The position numbers and the translations under genes are program-made. The notes under the pieces are model-generated. The model had not been told where the DNA came from. It saw only the letters and a list, made by a program, of their open reading frames with translations, and ran no database searches. From Pseudarthrobacter sp. GA104 (GTDB taxonomy: Bacteria > Actinomycetota > Actinomycetes > Actinomycetales > Micrococcaceae): 64,000 bases of DNA. Location of the stretch: the NCBI RefSeq assembly GCF_009741265.1, contig NZ_WOWL01000001.1:1240001-1304000 (forward strand). Reading direction: 5' to 3'. Positions 35,808 to 45,142 of this stretch are shown one piece after another. Position 1 is the first letter of the stretch, and every line of letters begins with the position of its first letter.

Positions 35808-36875
35808 TTACTTCAGTTCCGCGCGGCGCTTGACGATGAGGTTGACGATGGTAGCCAGCAGAAGCATCAGGCCGAGGAAGAACTTGAACCAGTCCGGGTT
35901 CCACTGCGCGTAGACAATGCCTTTGTTGGCCATGCCAAAGATGAAGGCACCGATCGCACCTCCCACGGCTGAACCGTAGCCACCGGTGAGGAGGCAGCCG
36001 CCGATCACGGCGGCGATGATGTAGAGGAATTCGTTGCCCACGCCCTCGCCCGACTGCACGGCGTCGAAGGCGAACAGGTTGTGCATGCCGAGGATCCAAC
36101 CGCAGAACCCGACCGCCATGAACAGCCCGATCTTGGTCTTCGTCACGGGCACGCCCACGGCGCGTGCGGAGTCGGCGTTGCCGCCCACTGCGAAGATCCA
36201 GTTGCCCACCTTGGTGCGCAGCAGTACCCAGGATGCGATGGCAACCAGGATGATCCAGAAGAACACGGTGATTTTGACTTCAACGCCACCGATGCTGATC
36301 GACGAGGCGAACACGGCACGGGCCGATTCGAAGCCGTCCAGCTTGGAAATGGACGGCGAGGACACGCTGCCGCCAATAAGCCTGGTCAATGCCAGGTTCA
36401 GGCCGGTAAGCATCAGGAACGTCGCGAGGGTGACGATGAAGCTGGGAAGCTTGGTCTTGATCAGGATCCAGCCGTTGATGAACCCGATGGCCAGCGAGAC
36501 TGCGAGCGCCAAGGCAACGCCTACCCACGCGTTCATGGAGAAATTCCAGCTGAAAAGGGATGCGGTCAGCGCTGATGAGATCACGGCCACGCCGGTGGAA
36601 AGGTCAAATTCGCCGCCTATCATCAGCAGCGACACACCGACGGCCATGATCCCGATGGTGGAGCTGCCGTAAAGAATGGTTGCCAGGGCGTTGGGCTGGG
36701 TGAAGGTCGAAGAAACCAGCGCGAAGAAAACGAACAGGACCACTGCTCCTACGAGAGCGCCAACTTCAGGGCGGCCCAGGAGCTTCTGGAACGGGTTCCG
36801 TTGTCCGACTCGCTCATCGCCGCGCGGCCCGGCTGCTGCGGCTGGTGCCGGAGGCAGGGTTGCTGTATTTGCCAT
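35808..36875 (-). CDS. Sugar ABC importer permease (RbsC-like)
   Basis: The 355-residue protein has 9-10 membrane helices and the BPD_transp_2 signature: GIMAVGVSLLMIGGEFDLSTG and, near residue 250, AVGGNADSARAVGVPV (the EAA-like loop that meets the ATPase). ATG 36875 follows a purine-rich AAGGAG-containing site; the frame is open further upstream without a site. It belongs to the carbohydrate uptake 2 (CUT2) class, which handles monosaccharides and inositol. Its partner binding protein is frameshifted in this sequence. Confidence 0.92.
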   Translation of the reverse strand: MANTATLPPAPAAAAGPRGDERVGQRNPFQKLLGRPEVGALVGAVVLFVFFALVSSTFTQPNALATILYGSSTIGIMAVGVSLLMIGGEFDLSTGVAVISSALTASLFSWNFSMNAWVGVALALAVSLAIGFINGWILIKTKLPSFIVTLATFLMLTGLNLALTRLIGGSVSSPSISKLDGFESARAVFASSISIGGVEVKITVFFWIILVAIASWVLLRTKVGNWIFAVGGNADSARAVGVPVTKTKIGLFMAVGFCGWILGMHNLFAFDAVQSGEGVGNEFLYIIAAVIGGCLLTGGYGSAVGGAIGAFIFGMANKGIVYAQWNPDWFKFFLGLMLLLATIVNLIVKRRAELK

Positions 36876-36939
36876 TGGAAGAACTCCTTGTTGGTCAGGC
36901 CGTGCGGCGGATACCCTCCGCACGGCCTGAGTCCTGGAT

Positions 36940-37934
36940 CTAGCGGACGCCCTGCTGGGCGAATTTGAGGACGTCTGAAGCGTTCGACTTATCGACAATG
37001 GTCGGGCCGGTCAGGACAGGCTGTCCACCGCCGAGCTTGAAGCCGCCGCGCTTTGCCTGCCACAGGGAATCAATCGACATGTAGCCCTGGAGCCACGGCT
37101 GCTGGTCCACGGTGAAGATCACGGCACCATCCACGATCTTCTGCGCGAGATCTGCGTTCAGGTCGAAGCTGGCAACCTTCGAAGAGCTGCCGGCATCCGC
37201 GACGGACTTGAGCAGCGTCAGGGTGATCGGTGCGCCCAGGCCAATGATGACGTCGGCATCCTTGGCGGCCTGGAGCTTCGCGGTGGCGGTGGACTGGACT
37301 GCGGTCATGTCTTTGCCGTCGACGTACAGTATCTCCGCTCCCGGAACTTTGGCCTTGACGCCTGCGCAGCGTGCTTCCAGACCAACGTGGCCCTGCTGCT
37401 GAATTACGCATACGGGGTGCTTGAAGCCCTCGGCGGCCAACCGGGTCCCCACGGCCTCGCCGGCGAGTTTCTCGTTGGACCCGAAGTGGGTAAATGCGCC
37501 GAGCTGTGACGAGATGCTCTCGCCTGCATTGAGGCTCACCACCGGGATGCCGGCATCAGTGGCCTTCTTCAGGACGTCCTTCAGGGCATCCGGGGTGGCG
37601 AGGGTGACGGCGATGCCATCGACCTTCTGGTCGATTGCCTGCTGGACGAGCTGCGCCTGGCGACCGGCTTCAGGATCGCTGGTGTAGAGGAGCTCAACGT
37701 TGTCTTTAGCCGATGCTTCCTCCGCCCCTTGCGGACGATGTCCCAGAAGGTGTCGCCTGCTGCTGCATGGGTGATCAGGGCCACCTTGATGCGGGCGGTG
37801 GTTGCCACCTGCCCCGAGGAGCCGGAGTTTGCAGTGTCTGCCGACTTGCCTCCGCCGCTGGAGCAAGCGCTCAGTGCCAGCATCGGAACGACGGCCGCCA
37901 CGAGGGTCGCCTTCCGCCAGGAAAACTTCTTCAC
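36940..37934 (-). pseudogene. Frameshifted CUT2 sugar/cyclitol-binding lipoprotein
   Basis: From GTG 37934 (7 nt after AAAGGAG) the frame encodes a lipoprotein signal (VPMLALSACSSGG, lipobox cysteine), then IKVALITHAAAGDTFWDIVRKG, the start of a periplasmic-binding-protein fold. It then leaves frame at a run of four C (37725-37728, plus strand). The rest (AEEASAKDNVELLYTSDPEAG ... DVLKFAQQGVR) continues in another frame to 36940. One added C restores a 331-residue protein of normal length for RbsB-like binding proteins. This is either a true mutation or a sequencing error in a homopolymer. Confidence 0.85.
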
Positions 37935-38002
37935 GATATATCTCCTTTGATAAGGGTTGCGGCCCTGCCTCTCTGCAGGAACTCGAGGCCCTCTACAGAG
38001 AT

Positions 38003-38026
38003 CATGGGTGATCGGGATCACCCATG
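38003..38026. promoter_or_regulatory. 24-bp inverted repeat over the ABC-importer promoter
   Basis: CATGGGTGATC (38003-38013) and GATCACCCATG (38016-38026) are perfect reverse complements with 2 bp between. On the minus strand TTGACA (38025-38030) overlaps one arm, so binding would occlude the -35/-10 region of the importer operon. Either the adjacent LacI protein or another regulator may use it. Confidence 0.65.
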
Positions 38027-38035
38027 TCAAGACTT

Positions 38036-38045
38036 TGTCCTGACA
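38036..38045 (+). promoter_or_regulatory. IolR-like box (ABC-importer promoter)
   Basis: TGTCCTGACA lies directly upstream of the -35 of the importer operon. It is one base from the decamer TGTACTGACA found in three other promoters. Confidence 0.55.
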
Positions 38046-38056
38046 TTAGTATGTTT

Positions 38057-39097
38057 TTACTTCAAGGAAGATGGTTGGGCGCTTGAGGACGGCGCAGTGG
38101 CTGTAGTCGAGCGGACCATCAGGGCAGGATCGATCAGGGTCCGCTGAGGTACGGCGGCAGGATCGTCAAGCCTGGCCAGCAGACGGCGCGCGACCTCAAT
38201 ACCCACAAGATCACTGCGATTATCCACGGAGGTGATGTCCAGGTACCGCGACTTGGCCAGTTGTGAGTTGTCGTATCCGATGACGGAAATCTCATGCGGG
38301 ACCGACAGTCCGCGGACCCTGATGGCCCCGAGGGCGCCCACTGCCATGGTGTCGTTTGCTGCAAAAATGGCAGTCGTGTCCGGATGGTGCTCCAGCAGCC
38401 AGCGTGCCGACTCGTAACCGTCCTCTTCAGACGTGCCCCCTGCCTCCCCGACGACGCAAACCTCGACACCAGCCTCCCGGAGATGCCCAGTAAAGCCGGC
38501 CCTTCGGTGGGCAGCGGCACCACCGGACCCGGACAGGTGCCCGATCCTGGTGTGTCCGAGGTCCAACAGGTGGGCGGCGGCCATGGCGCCCCCGGCGTCG
38601 TCATCATTCGTTACCAGGTCCATGCCCTCAGGCACGCCGTTTCGCCAGCCTGCCACGATAGTGGGCACCCCCGCACCGGTCAGCATGGACAAAGTGGGCT
38701 CGGCAGCAATTACCAGGCCATCAACGTGCATGGCCAGCAGTCCGTCCACAGCCTCGCTGATACGGTTTGCGCCAGGGCGGGAATCGGCCAGCATCACCTG
38801 GTAGCCACCCTCCGTCAGCACGGATTCCATACCCCGCAGCAGATCGACAAACCAAAGGTTCCGGTAGTCATCTATGACAAGTCCTATGCTCTTTGTCCGG
38901 CTGCTGGCTAGCGTCGTGGCTGCCCGGCTGGGACGGTAGCCAAGTTCCGAGATCGCCGCCTGCACTGCATTGCGGCGCTTCTCGCTAACGCGCACCGGAT
39001 TCTGCAGCACCAGCGAAACCAGCGATGGCGAGACTCCCGCATGCTTGGCCACGTCATAGATGGTGGGGCGCCGGTTCGTGAGGCGATCATGCGTCAT
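38057..39097 (-). CDS. LacI-family transcriptional regulator
   Basis: The 346-residue protein has a LacI head (TIYDVAKHAGVSPSLVSLVL, ~12-31; hinge near ELGYRPSRAATTLAS) and a sugar-sensing core (SIGLVIDDYRNLWFVDLLRG; FAANDTMAVGALGAI; VIGYDNSQLAKSRYLDITSVD). It lies immediately upstream of the importer operon on the same strand and is divergent from the Gfo/Idh-isomerase pair at 39249. It could regulate either, through the palindromes at 38003 and 39188. The inducer is unknown. Confidence 0.92.
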   Translation of the reverse strand: MTHDRLTNRRPTIYDVAKHAGVSPSLVSLVLQNPVRVSEKRRNAVQAAISELGYRPSRAATTLASSRTKSIGLVIDDYRNLWFVDLLRGMESVLTEGGYQVMLADSRPGANRISEAVDGLLAMHVDGLVIAAEPTLSMLTGAGVPTIVAGWRNGVPEGMDLVTNDDDAGGAMAAAHLLDLGHTRIGHLSGSGGAAAHRRAGFTGHLREAGVEVCVVGEAGGTSEEDGYESARWLLEHHPDTTAIFAANDTMAVGALGAIRVRGLSVPHEISVIGYDNSQLAKSRYLDITSVDNRSDLVGIEVARRLLARLDDPAAVPQRTLIDPALMVRSTTATAPSSSAQPSSLK

Positions 39098-39141
39098 GGA
39101 AATGCCTTTCTTCTCTCGGTTGAGAATATCCCGGCGAACGA

Positions 39142-39170
39142 TTGACAGGACATATGGACATGGATACGCT
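39142..39170 (+). promoter_or_regulatory. Promoter with IolR-like box for the 39249 operon
   Basis: TTGACA (39142-39147) and TACGCT (39165-39170) are 17 bp apart. TGACAGGACA (39143-39152) is the reverse complement of TGTCCTGTCA, an IolR-like box that overlaps the -35, as at 51731. Confidence 0.55.
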
Positions 39171-39187
39171 CAAGGTCAGCGTAAAAA

Positions 39188-39201
39188 TTGTAGCGCTACA
39201 A
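39188..39201. promoter_or_regulatory. LacI-type operator
   Basis: The perfect 14-bp palindrome TTGTAGCGCTACAA lies just downstream of the promoter and 48 bp before the 39249 start. The AGCGCT centre is shared with the operator at 26814-26829. Confidence 0.65.
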
Positions 39202-39248
39202 AATGCCGCTGGCGATTCCGCTGCGGCTGAATTTCAAAGGAGAAATCA

Positions 39249-40427
39249 ATGGCTGAAAGCCTCGGTGTAGCAGTCATCGGCGCAGGCATGGCAGGCAAGG
39301 CGCATGCTGCCGCGTACCGGACGGCATCCGCCCTGTACAGCCCGACGCTTCCTCCGGTGCGCCTGGTTTCCATCGGCGACGTCAATGCTGAATTCGGCTC
39401 CCTGGCCGCCCGCCGATTCGGGTACGAGCGTAACGACACCTCATGGCAGGCAATCGCTGAAGCCGATGACATCGACGTGGTCAGCGTGGTCATCGCCAAT
39501 TCCCTCCACCGCGAGGTTGTTGAGGGTTTGCTGGCCGCCGGCAAGCACGTGCTGTGCGAAAAGCCCCTGAGTGATTCGATGGACGATGCCCGCGCAATGG
39601 CCGACGCCGCCCGAAATGCGTCCAGCATCGCCCGCATTGGCTTCACCTTCCGCCGCACACCGGGCATCGCCTACATTCGCAACCTCATCCGGAACGGGGT
39701 TCTCGGCAACGTCCTGCATTTCAGCGGCCGGTACTGGACCGACTATGGCTTCAGCCCCTTCGCCCCCATGAGCTGGCGGTACAAGGGTGGCGCAGGTTCA
39801 GGTGCCCTTGCCGACGTCGGGTCCCATCTGGCTTACGTCTCTGAGTTCCTCTGCGGCGATATTCAATCCATCTCCGGCGGACAGCTCAGCACCGTCATCG
39901 GCAAGCGTCCGCTGCCGCTGGCCGCAGTGATGGGCCATGACCACGTGGCCGTCAGCGACACCTTCGAAGCCGTCGAGAACGACGACTACGCAGCCTTCAA
40001 CGCAGAGTTTGCCGTCGGCGCGGGAAGCTTCGAAGTCTCCCGCGTTGCCGCCGGCCACGCCAACAGCCTGCAGTTCGAGGTGTTTTGCGAAAACGGCGCC
40101 GCCAAGTTCGACCAGCGCCGGCCGTCCGAGATCCAGCTCTTCCTCAACGACGACTCCGGCAACGAAAACGGCTACCGGCAGGTCATCCTCGGCCCAGGCC
40201 ACCCCTACATCGCCGGCGGCCTCGCCATGGACGCCCCGGAAGTGGGCTTCGGTCAAAACGATGCGTTCGGCTACCAGGCACGGGCATTCCTCGAAGAGGT
40301 TGCCGGCATCAGCGAAGCAGAGTCCCTCCCCCGGTGTGCCACCTTCGACGAGGGCGTCCGCAACATGGAACTGCTCGGCGCGGTCACCGAGTCCGCCCTC
40401 AACAACGGAAAGAAGATTTCGCTATGA
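39249..40427 (+). CDS. Gfo/Idh/MocA oxidoreductase, levoglucosan-dehydrogenase-like subgroup
   Basis: The 392-residue enzyme is longer than the others here. VAVIGAGMAGKAHAAAYR is the Rossmann start and LCEKPLSDS carries the catalytic Lys; FRRTPGIAYIRNLI, GAGSGALADVGSHLA and GPGHPYIAGG follow. The last three elements recall the subgroup containing levoglucosan dehydrogenase, which oxidises a sugar at C3. A good ribosome site (AAAGGAG) precedes the ATG. It overlaps the next gene by 4 nt, forming a dehydrogenase-isomerase pair. The subgroup link is from memory of motifs and needs alignment. Confidence 0.87.
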   Translation: MAESLGVAVIGAGMAGKAHAAAYRTASALYSPTLPPVRLVSIGDVNAEFGSLAARRFGYERNDTSWQAIAEADDIDVVSVVIANSLHREVVEGLLAAGKHVLCEKPLSDSMDDARAMADAARNASSIARIGFTFRRTPGIAYIRNLIRNGVLGNVLHFSGRYWTDYGFSPFAPMSWRYKGGAGSGALADVGSHLAYVSEFLCGDIQSISGGQLSTVIGKRPLPLAAVMGHDHVAVSDTFEAVENDDYAAFNAEFAVGAGSFEVSRVAAGHANSLQFEVFCENGAAKFDQRRPSEIQLFLNDDSGNENGYRQVILGPGHPYIAGGLAMDAPEVGFGQNDAFGYQARAFLEEVAGISEAESLPRCATFDEGVRNMELLGAVTESALNNGKKISL

Positions 40428-41443
40428 AACTGGGTGTCTATAACGCGATCCTGCATGACCGGCCCCTTCCCGAGGCATTGAAGGTCATCGCCGACCTCGG
40501 CCTCACCGGGATCGAAATCAACACCGGCGGGTTCCTGCCTGCGGTCCACGTGCCCGCCATGGACCAGATCCTGGAAAGTGACGCAGCCCGCGATGACTTC
40601 CTAGCGATCTTCGAGGGTACCGGGGTGTCAATCGCCGGCCTGAACTGCAACGGCAACCCCCTGCATCCCAAGCGCGAGATCGGCGAGAAGCATGCCGAAG
40701 ACATCCGCCGTTCCATTCGCCTCGCGCACCGCCTTGGGCAGAACCGGGTGGTCACAATGTCAGGGTTGCCCGGCGGAGAGCCCGGCGCCACCGTCACCAA
40801 CTGGATCGTCAACGCCTGGAACTCAGCCGCCCTGGACGTTCTGGACTACCAGTGGGGCGTGGCTGCCAGATTCTGGAAGGAAACAGACCAACTGGCCCGG
40901 GAGTACGGTGTGAAGGTTGCCCTGGAGCTGCACCCGCAGAACCTGGTCTTCAACCCGGCCGACGTGCATAAGCTCGTGGAGCTGACCGGAGCGACACACA
41001 TCGGTGTGGAACTGGACGCCTCCCACCTGTTCTGGCAGCAGATGGACCCCATAACCGTTGTCCGCGAATTGGGGCCGCTGGTCTTCCAGGCCGCGGCGAA
41101 GGATGTACGGATCAACAAAGAAACCGCCGCACTCTACGGTGTTTTGGACAACCGGTTCCGGCGGCTCTCCCCGGAAGAACACCGGACGAACCTCGGCGGC
41201 GACGAGTGGGCTAACGAATGGCCCAGGCCTGCAGCTTGGGACTTTGTCGCGCTGGGCAAGGGGCACGACACCGCCTACTGGGCCGAGTTCCTCCGCGCCC
41301 TCCACGACGTCGACCCGAACATGCTCGTCAACATCGAACACGAAGATGTCGAACTGGGCCGTATCGAAGGGCTGGAAGTTGCGGCCAGGGTTCTCCTGGA
41401 CGCAGACGCAGCGCTCTCGGCATCGTTGAAACTGACGGCCTGA
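40424..41443 (+). CDS. Sugar phosphate isomerase/epimerase-like TIM barrel
   Basis: The 339-residue protein (ATG 40424, ATGA overlap with the previous stop) is an AP_endonuc_2 barrel: LGLTGIEINTGGF, VALELHPQN (metal Glu and His), HIGVELDASHLFWQQ (Asp, His) and AAAKDVRI. Barrels of this type isomerise, epimerise or beta-eliminate keto-sugars made by a partner Gfo/Idh enzyme. Tight coupling to the dehydrogenase supports such a two-step route. A longer upstream frame exists but lies inside the previous gene. Confidence 0.88.
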   Translation: MKLGVYNAILHDRPLPEALKVIADLGLTGIEINTGGFLPAVHVPAMDQILESDAARDDFLAIFEGTGVSIAGLNCNGNPLHPKREIGEKHAEDIRRSIRLAHRLGQNRVVTMSGLPGGEPGATVTNWIVNAWNSAALDVLDYQWGVAARFWKETDQLAREYGVKVALELHPQNLVFNPADVHKLVELTGATHIGVELDASHLFWQQMDPITVVRELGPLVFQAAAKDVRINKETAALYGVLDNRFRRLSPEEHRTNLGGDEWANEWPRPAAWDFVALGKGHDTAYWAEFLRALHDVDPNMLVNIEHEDVELGRIEGLEVAARVLLDADAALSASLKLTA

Positions 41444-41460
41444 TCGCACAACAAACCCGC

Positions 41461-41501
41461 ACAGCAGGAGGGGTGGCGCACAGCGCCGCTCCTCCTGCTG
41501 T
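41461..41501 (+). terminator. Terminator-like hairpin after 40424-41443
   Basis: ACAGCAGGAGG (41461-41471) pairs with CCTCCTGCTGT (41491-41501); CTTTCT follows. It lies 18 bp after the stop codon. Confidence 0.65.
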
Positions 41502-41599
41502 CTTTCTGCTGTCTCTCCCGGCGGGGTTGTCCTGAATGTCGGCCATAAGCGGCGGCGTGTCGCCAATATCCCGGCTTTGGCCCGCTTCCAAAACATGAA

Positions 41600-41637
41600 A
41601 AGCGCCCGACCCCAGCCGGCGTCGGGCGCTTCTTTTG
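41600..41637. terminator. Bidirectional rho-independent terminator
   Basis: AAGCGCCCGAC (41600-41610) pairs with GTCGGGCGCTT (41621-41631), with T-rich flanks on both strands. It separates the plus-strand pair from the convergent transporter gene ending at 41666. Confidence 0.8.
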
Positions 41638-41665
41638 GCACGGAGTGTGCCTTGCGTTGGAGGGA

Positions 41666-43135
41666 TTAGGCGTTCATGCCGGAACGCTCTTTGAAGAGGT
41701 GTTCGAGCTCCTCAAGCGACTTGTCCTTCGTTTCCGGTACCACCCGCTTGACCCACGCGATCGCGCAGATCTGCAGTGCCACGAAGATGAGGAAGGTAGC
41801 CGAAACTCCGATCCACGAAACCATCTGCGGGAAGAAGAAGCCGATGAGGAAGTTGACCATCCACAAGACAAAAACGCAGATTCCCATGGCGACGCCGCGG
41901 ACATGCATCGGGAAGATCTCGGACATGGTCAGCCAGGTCACCGTGCCGATGCAGCCCTGCATAGAGGCCAGGAACGTCACCATGAACAGCAATACCAGAT
42001 AGCCGCGAAGGGTGCTTTCCGGCAGGGCCAGAGAGATCATCGCGATGGCCAGCAGGGATGCGGCCGTGCCGCAAAGTCCCACAATTAGCATGGGTTTGCG
42101 AGGCACACGCGACATCAGGTACATGCCTATAACGACGGCCACTACGGAAGTGATGCCGTTCAGAACGTTTGCGATCAGTGCGCCCTGGTCGCCGAATCCT
42201 GATGAAGACAGGATGGACGTTCCGTAGTACATGATCGCGTTGACGCCGCTGATTTGGTTAATGATTGCCATGCCGAGACCCACCACGAAGATCCTGCGGA
42301 TCCAGGGAACGGCAAGGTCCTTGACCGTTCCGAGTCTGGCCTGGTAGTCCTCGCGGGCCGCCTGCCGCACTTCGTCGAACTCCGCCGATACGTCCCCGGC
42401 AGCGCGGGTGGAGCGCAATACTTCCAGAACAGCACCGAACCGGCCGGCAGACGCCAGCCAGCGCGGGCTTTCCGGCAGGACCAGCATCCCAAACCACAGC
42501 ACCACAGCCGGCAACGTAGCGATCACGAGCATCCACCGCCAAATGTCGGCTTCTTCCGGGAAGGCGTTGCCCAGGACGGCATTGAACGTGAAGGCGATGA
42601 ACTGGCCTGTGACGATCATCAGTTCGTTCTGCGTGACGATGCGGCCACGCTGGGCCGCCGGCGACATCTCCGCAAGGTACACGGGCACGATTACCGACGC
42701 GCCGCCCACGGCGAGCCCCAGCAGGGTCCTGGCCGCTATCAGTAGTTCAGTGCTGGGCGAGATGGTGCAGAAGATGGTGGCGACGACGAAGATCAGCGCC
42801 AGCCCCATGATGGTTCTGCGTCTGCCGAAACGGTCAGACAGACGGCCGGCACTGATGGCGCCAAACGCTGCACCGAACAGGAGCGTCGATGTCACGAGTC
42901 CTTCGGTCAGCGGTGTAAGGCCAAGGTCGCGCTGCATGAATGGGAGGGCGCCGTTGATGACTCCGGTGTCGTAGCCAAAAAGCAGGCCGCCGAAGGTGGA
43001 GAACAGCGCCACCTTCCGCATGAACTTTTTCGGATCGGATTGATAGGCCTTTGCAGGTGCTCCCCCGCCGATAGCCGTGTCCGGGGCTTCGGGCTCCGTT
43101 AAGATTCCTTTGCTGTGTTCCATCCGCACATCCAC
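41666..43135 (-). CDS. iolT: MFS sugar porter, IolT-like myo-inositol transporter
   Basis: The 489-residue, 12-helix protein carries sugar-porter motifs: [18 protein letters not shown] in helix 1, [27 protein letters not shown] in helix 7 and [12 protein letters not shown] at the C-terminus. It is the last gene of the iol operon, and its GTG start abuts the iolH stop. Position in the operon makes inositol uptake the likely job. It is a paralog of 25333-26748. The symbol is by context and similarity of motifs. Confidence 0.88.
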   Translation of the reverse strand: MDVRMEHSKGILTEPEAPDTAIGGGAPAKAYQSDPKKFMRKVALFSTFGGLLFGYDTGVINGALPFMQRDLGLTPLTEGLVTSTLLFGAAFGAISAGRLSDRFGRRRTIMGLALIFVVATIFCTISPSTELLIAARTLLGLAVGGASVIVPVYLAEMSPAAQRGRIVTQNELMIVTGQFIAFTFNAVLGNAFPEEADIWRWMLVIATLPAVVLWFGMLVLPESPRWLASAGRFGAVLEVLRSTRAAGDVSAEFDEVRQAAREDYQARLGTVKDLAVPWIRRIFVVGLGMAIINQISGVNAIMYYGTSILSSSGFGDQGALIANVLNGITSVVAVVIGMYLMSRVPRKPMLIVGLCGTAASLLAIAMISLALPESTLRGYLVLLFMVTFLASMQGCIGTVTWLTMSEIFPMHVRGVAMGICVFVLWMVNFLIGFFFPQMVSWIGVSATFLIFVALQICAIAWVKRVVPETKDKSLEELEHLFKERSGMNA

Positions 43136-44007
43136 TACTTCGCCTTGGCGATGTAGGCCTTCATCGTCTCCAGCTGGTACCGGGAAACCTCGTCAGCGTT
43201 CTCGTCCTCCGCAAAAACGCTGGAGACCATTACAGTGTCATCCCTGTCCAGGAAGCCGATTTCCTTGAGTCCGCCGAAGAATTCATCCCAGTTCACGTCG
43301 CCGTCACCGATCTTCAGGTGCTGGTGCACGCGGACGGGATTGCCCGGCGGGTTGGTGATGTACCGAAGCCCGTGCGAGGCGTGGTGGTTCATGGTGTCGG
43401 CGACATGGACCAGCCGCAGCTTGTCCCCCGCTGCCCGCATGATGTCCAGTGGAGCGTTCTTCATGTGGAAGCTGTGCGAGGCGACGTAGACCAGGCCTAC
43501 GTTCTTTGAGTTCAGCCCCCTGATCACCCGGATCGCTGCCAGGCCTTCCTCCACAAAGTCGTCCGGGTGCGGGTCGATCAGCAGGTCGAGGCCCTCGCGT
43601 TCAATGATCGGCAGGAGTTCCTCCATGGAACGGTAGAAGGCCCGCTCGGACTCCTCGGCCTTCTCCGGCCTTCCGCTGAACTCCGTGTTGATGGTGCCGA
43701 CGCCGAGGTCGACCGTGATCTGGATGACCCGCTTCCAGTAGCGGACTGATGCTTCGCGGGCATCCTCGTCCGGTCCTGACCATCGGAGGACCGGCAGCAC
43801 GGACGCAATCTCAATCCCCGCGTCCCGGCAGGCCTTGCTGAGCTGACCCACCAATTCGTCATCGGCCTTGGGGTGGTTGTAGAAGGGGATGAAGTCCGCG
43901 TGCGGGGTCATCTGCATGTACTTGTAGCCGAGGTCCGCAACCACCTTTGGGAACTCGAGCAGGCTGTGCGAGTGGTGGAAGGGCGTAGGGTCAAGTGCGA
44001 TTTTCAC
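43135..44007 (-). CDS. iolH: IolH-like TIM-barrel protein
   Basis: The 290-residue protein starts VKIALDP (GTG 44007) and continues [21 protein letters not shown] and [20 protein letters not shown], closely matching the IolH pattern in length and motif order. IolH is an AP_endonuc_2 barrel of the inositol cluster whose precise role is unsettled. Metal ligands are seen as LLIDPHPDD and [10 protein letters not shown]. It lies between iolG and the transporter gene in the main iol operon. A longer upstream frame lacks family match. Confidence 0.85.
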   Translation of the reverse strand: MKIALDPTPFHHSHSLLEFPKVVADLGYKYMQMTPHADFIPFYNHPKADDELVGQLSKACRDAGIEIASVLPVLRWSGPDEDAREASVRYWKRVIQITVDLGVGTINTEFSGRPEKAEESERAFYRSMEELLPIIEREGLDLLIDPHPDDFVEEGLAAIRVIRGLNSKNVGLVYVASHSFHMKNAPLDIMRAAGDKLRLVHVADTMNHHASHGLRYITNPPGNPVRVHQHLKIGDGDVNWDEFFGGLKEIGFLDRDDTVMVSSVFAEDENADEVSRYQLETMKAYIAKAK

Positions 44008-44083
44008 GAAAAAACACTCCGTTGTGGATCGGTAAAGGGTTGGAGACGGAAAAGGGGACGGATCGCTCCATCCCCTTTCTGTC

Positions 44084-45097
44084 CTACTTGTAGAGGTCCG
44101 GCTTGGGGGCAAGCTTCACGGCCACCTTTTCGCCGTTCTTCTGCGCCTCGACGCCTGCTTCACAGCAGGCTGCGGTGGCGTAACCGTCCCAGGCCGTGGG
44201 ACCGCCGATCTCGCCCTTAAGTGCCGCGTCCACCCATGACTGGATTTCGACGTCGTATGCCGCACCGAAACGCTCCTCGAAGCCGGGGGTGACGTTGCCG
44301 CCCCAGCGGCCGGCGCTCCGGGTGTACGGGCCCTTGTCTCCTCCGATGCTGACGATGCCCTCTTCGAAGGAAGCCTGGGTGGCCACTTCGTAGCCGAACT
44401 TGGCATTCACGTAGATTTCGACGTCGGCCAGGACACCCGACTCGGTCTCCAGCAGGACGTGCTGGGGGTCGTGCTGGCCCGCGGGCGCGTTCTTGGTCGC
44501 CTTGCCCAGGCGGACCTGGACGCTGGTGATCTCCTCGCCAGTGAAGTACCTGATGGCGTCGAACTCGTGCACAACGGAGTCGTTGATCAGCATCTCGTTG
44601 GTGAAGCCGGCCGGCGTGGTGGGGTTGCGGTGCTGGTGGTGCAGCATCAGCAGTTCACCCAGTTCGTGGTTCCGGATGATCTGGCCAAGGGCTGCATATT
44701 CGGCGTCGAACCGGCGCATGAAGCCGACCTGGATGCGCTTGTGCCCCAGTGCAACCTCGGCCTGGACGATCTTCCAGGAGGACTCGGCATCCGGGGTCAG
44801 CGGCTTCTCGCAAAGGATGGGGATGTCCTTGGCAACGGCCTTGAGCAGGATGTCCTCGTGCAGGAAACCAGGGGTGGCAATGAGTACTGCATTGACGTCG
44901 CCGTTGTTGAGCGCTTCCTCGGCGTCAGCAAGGGCAACGGCTCCCGGAATGCCTTCAACGGCCGCCTGGGCACGGGCCAGGTCAACGTCGACGACGGCGG
45001 CAACCTCGGCACCGTGGATGCGGGTGTTGAGCCGCTGGATGTGGTCGGCGCCCATGCGCCCGGCGCCGATGACGGCGACGCGGAGGTTTTGAGTCAT
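44084..45097 (-). CDS. iolG: Inositol 2-dehydrogenase
   Basis: IolG oxidises myo-inositol to 2-keto-myo-inositol with NAD, the first pathway step. The 337-residue protein has VAVIGAGRMGADHIQRL, the catalytic Lys in LCEKPLTPD, and the active-site segment VVHEFDAIRYF. VGFMRRFD is the usual substrate-loop element. It follows iolE by 45 bp and precedes iolH. Its closest relative in the window is 33776-34771. Confidence 0.93.
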   Translation of the reverse strand: MTQNLRVAVIGAGRMGADHIQRLNTRIHGAEVAAVVDVDLARAQAAVEGIPGAVALADAEEALNNGDVNAVLIATPGFLHEDILLKAVAKDIPILCEKPLTPDAESSWKIVQAEVALGHKRIQVGFMRRFDAEYAALGQIIRNHELGELLMLHHQHRNPTTPAGFTNEMLINDSVVHEFDAIRYFTGEEITSVQVRLGKATKNAPAGQHDPQHVLLETESGVLADVEIYVNAKFGYEVATQASFEEGIVSIGGDKGPYTRSAGRWGGNVTPGFEERFGAAYDVEIQSWVDAALKGEIGGPTAWDGYATAACCEAGVEAQKNGEKVAVKLAPKPDLYK

Positions 45098-45142
45098 TGT
45101 TTCGTCCTTCTGTGTCTGTAACGGATGCGGGCTGTCTTGTTG

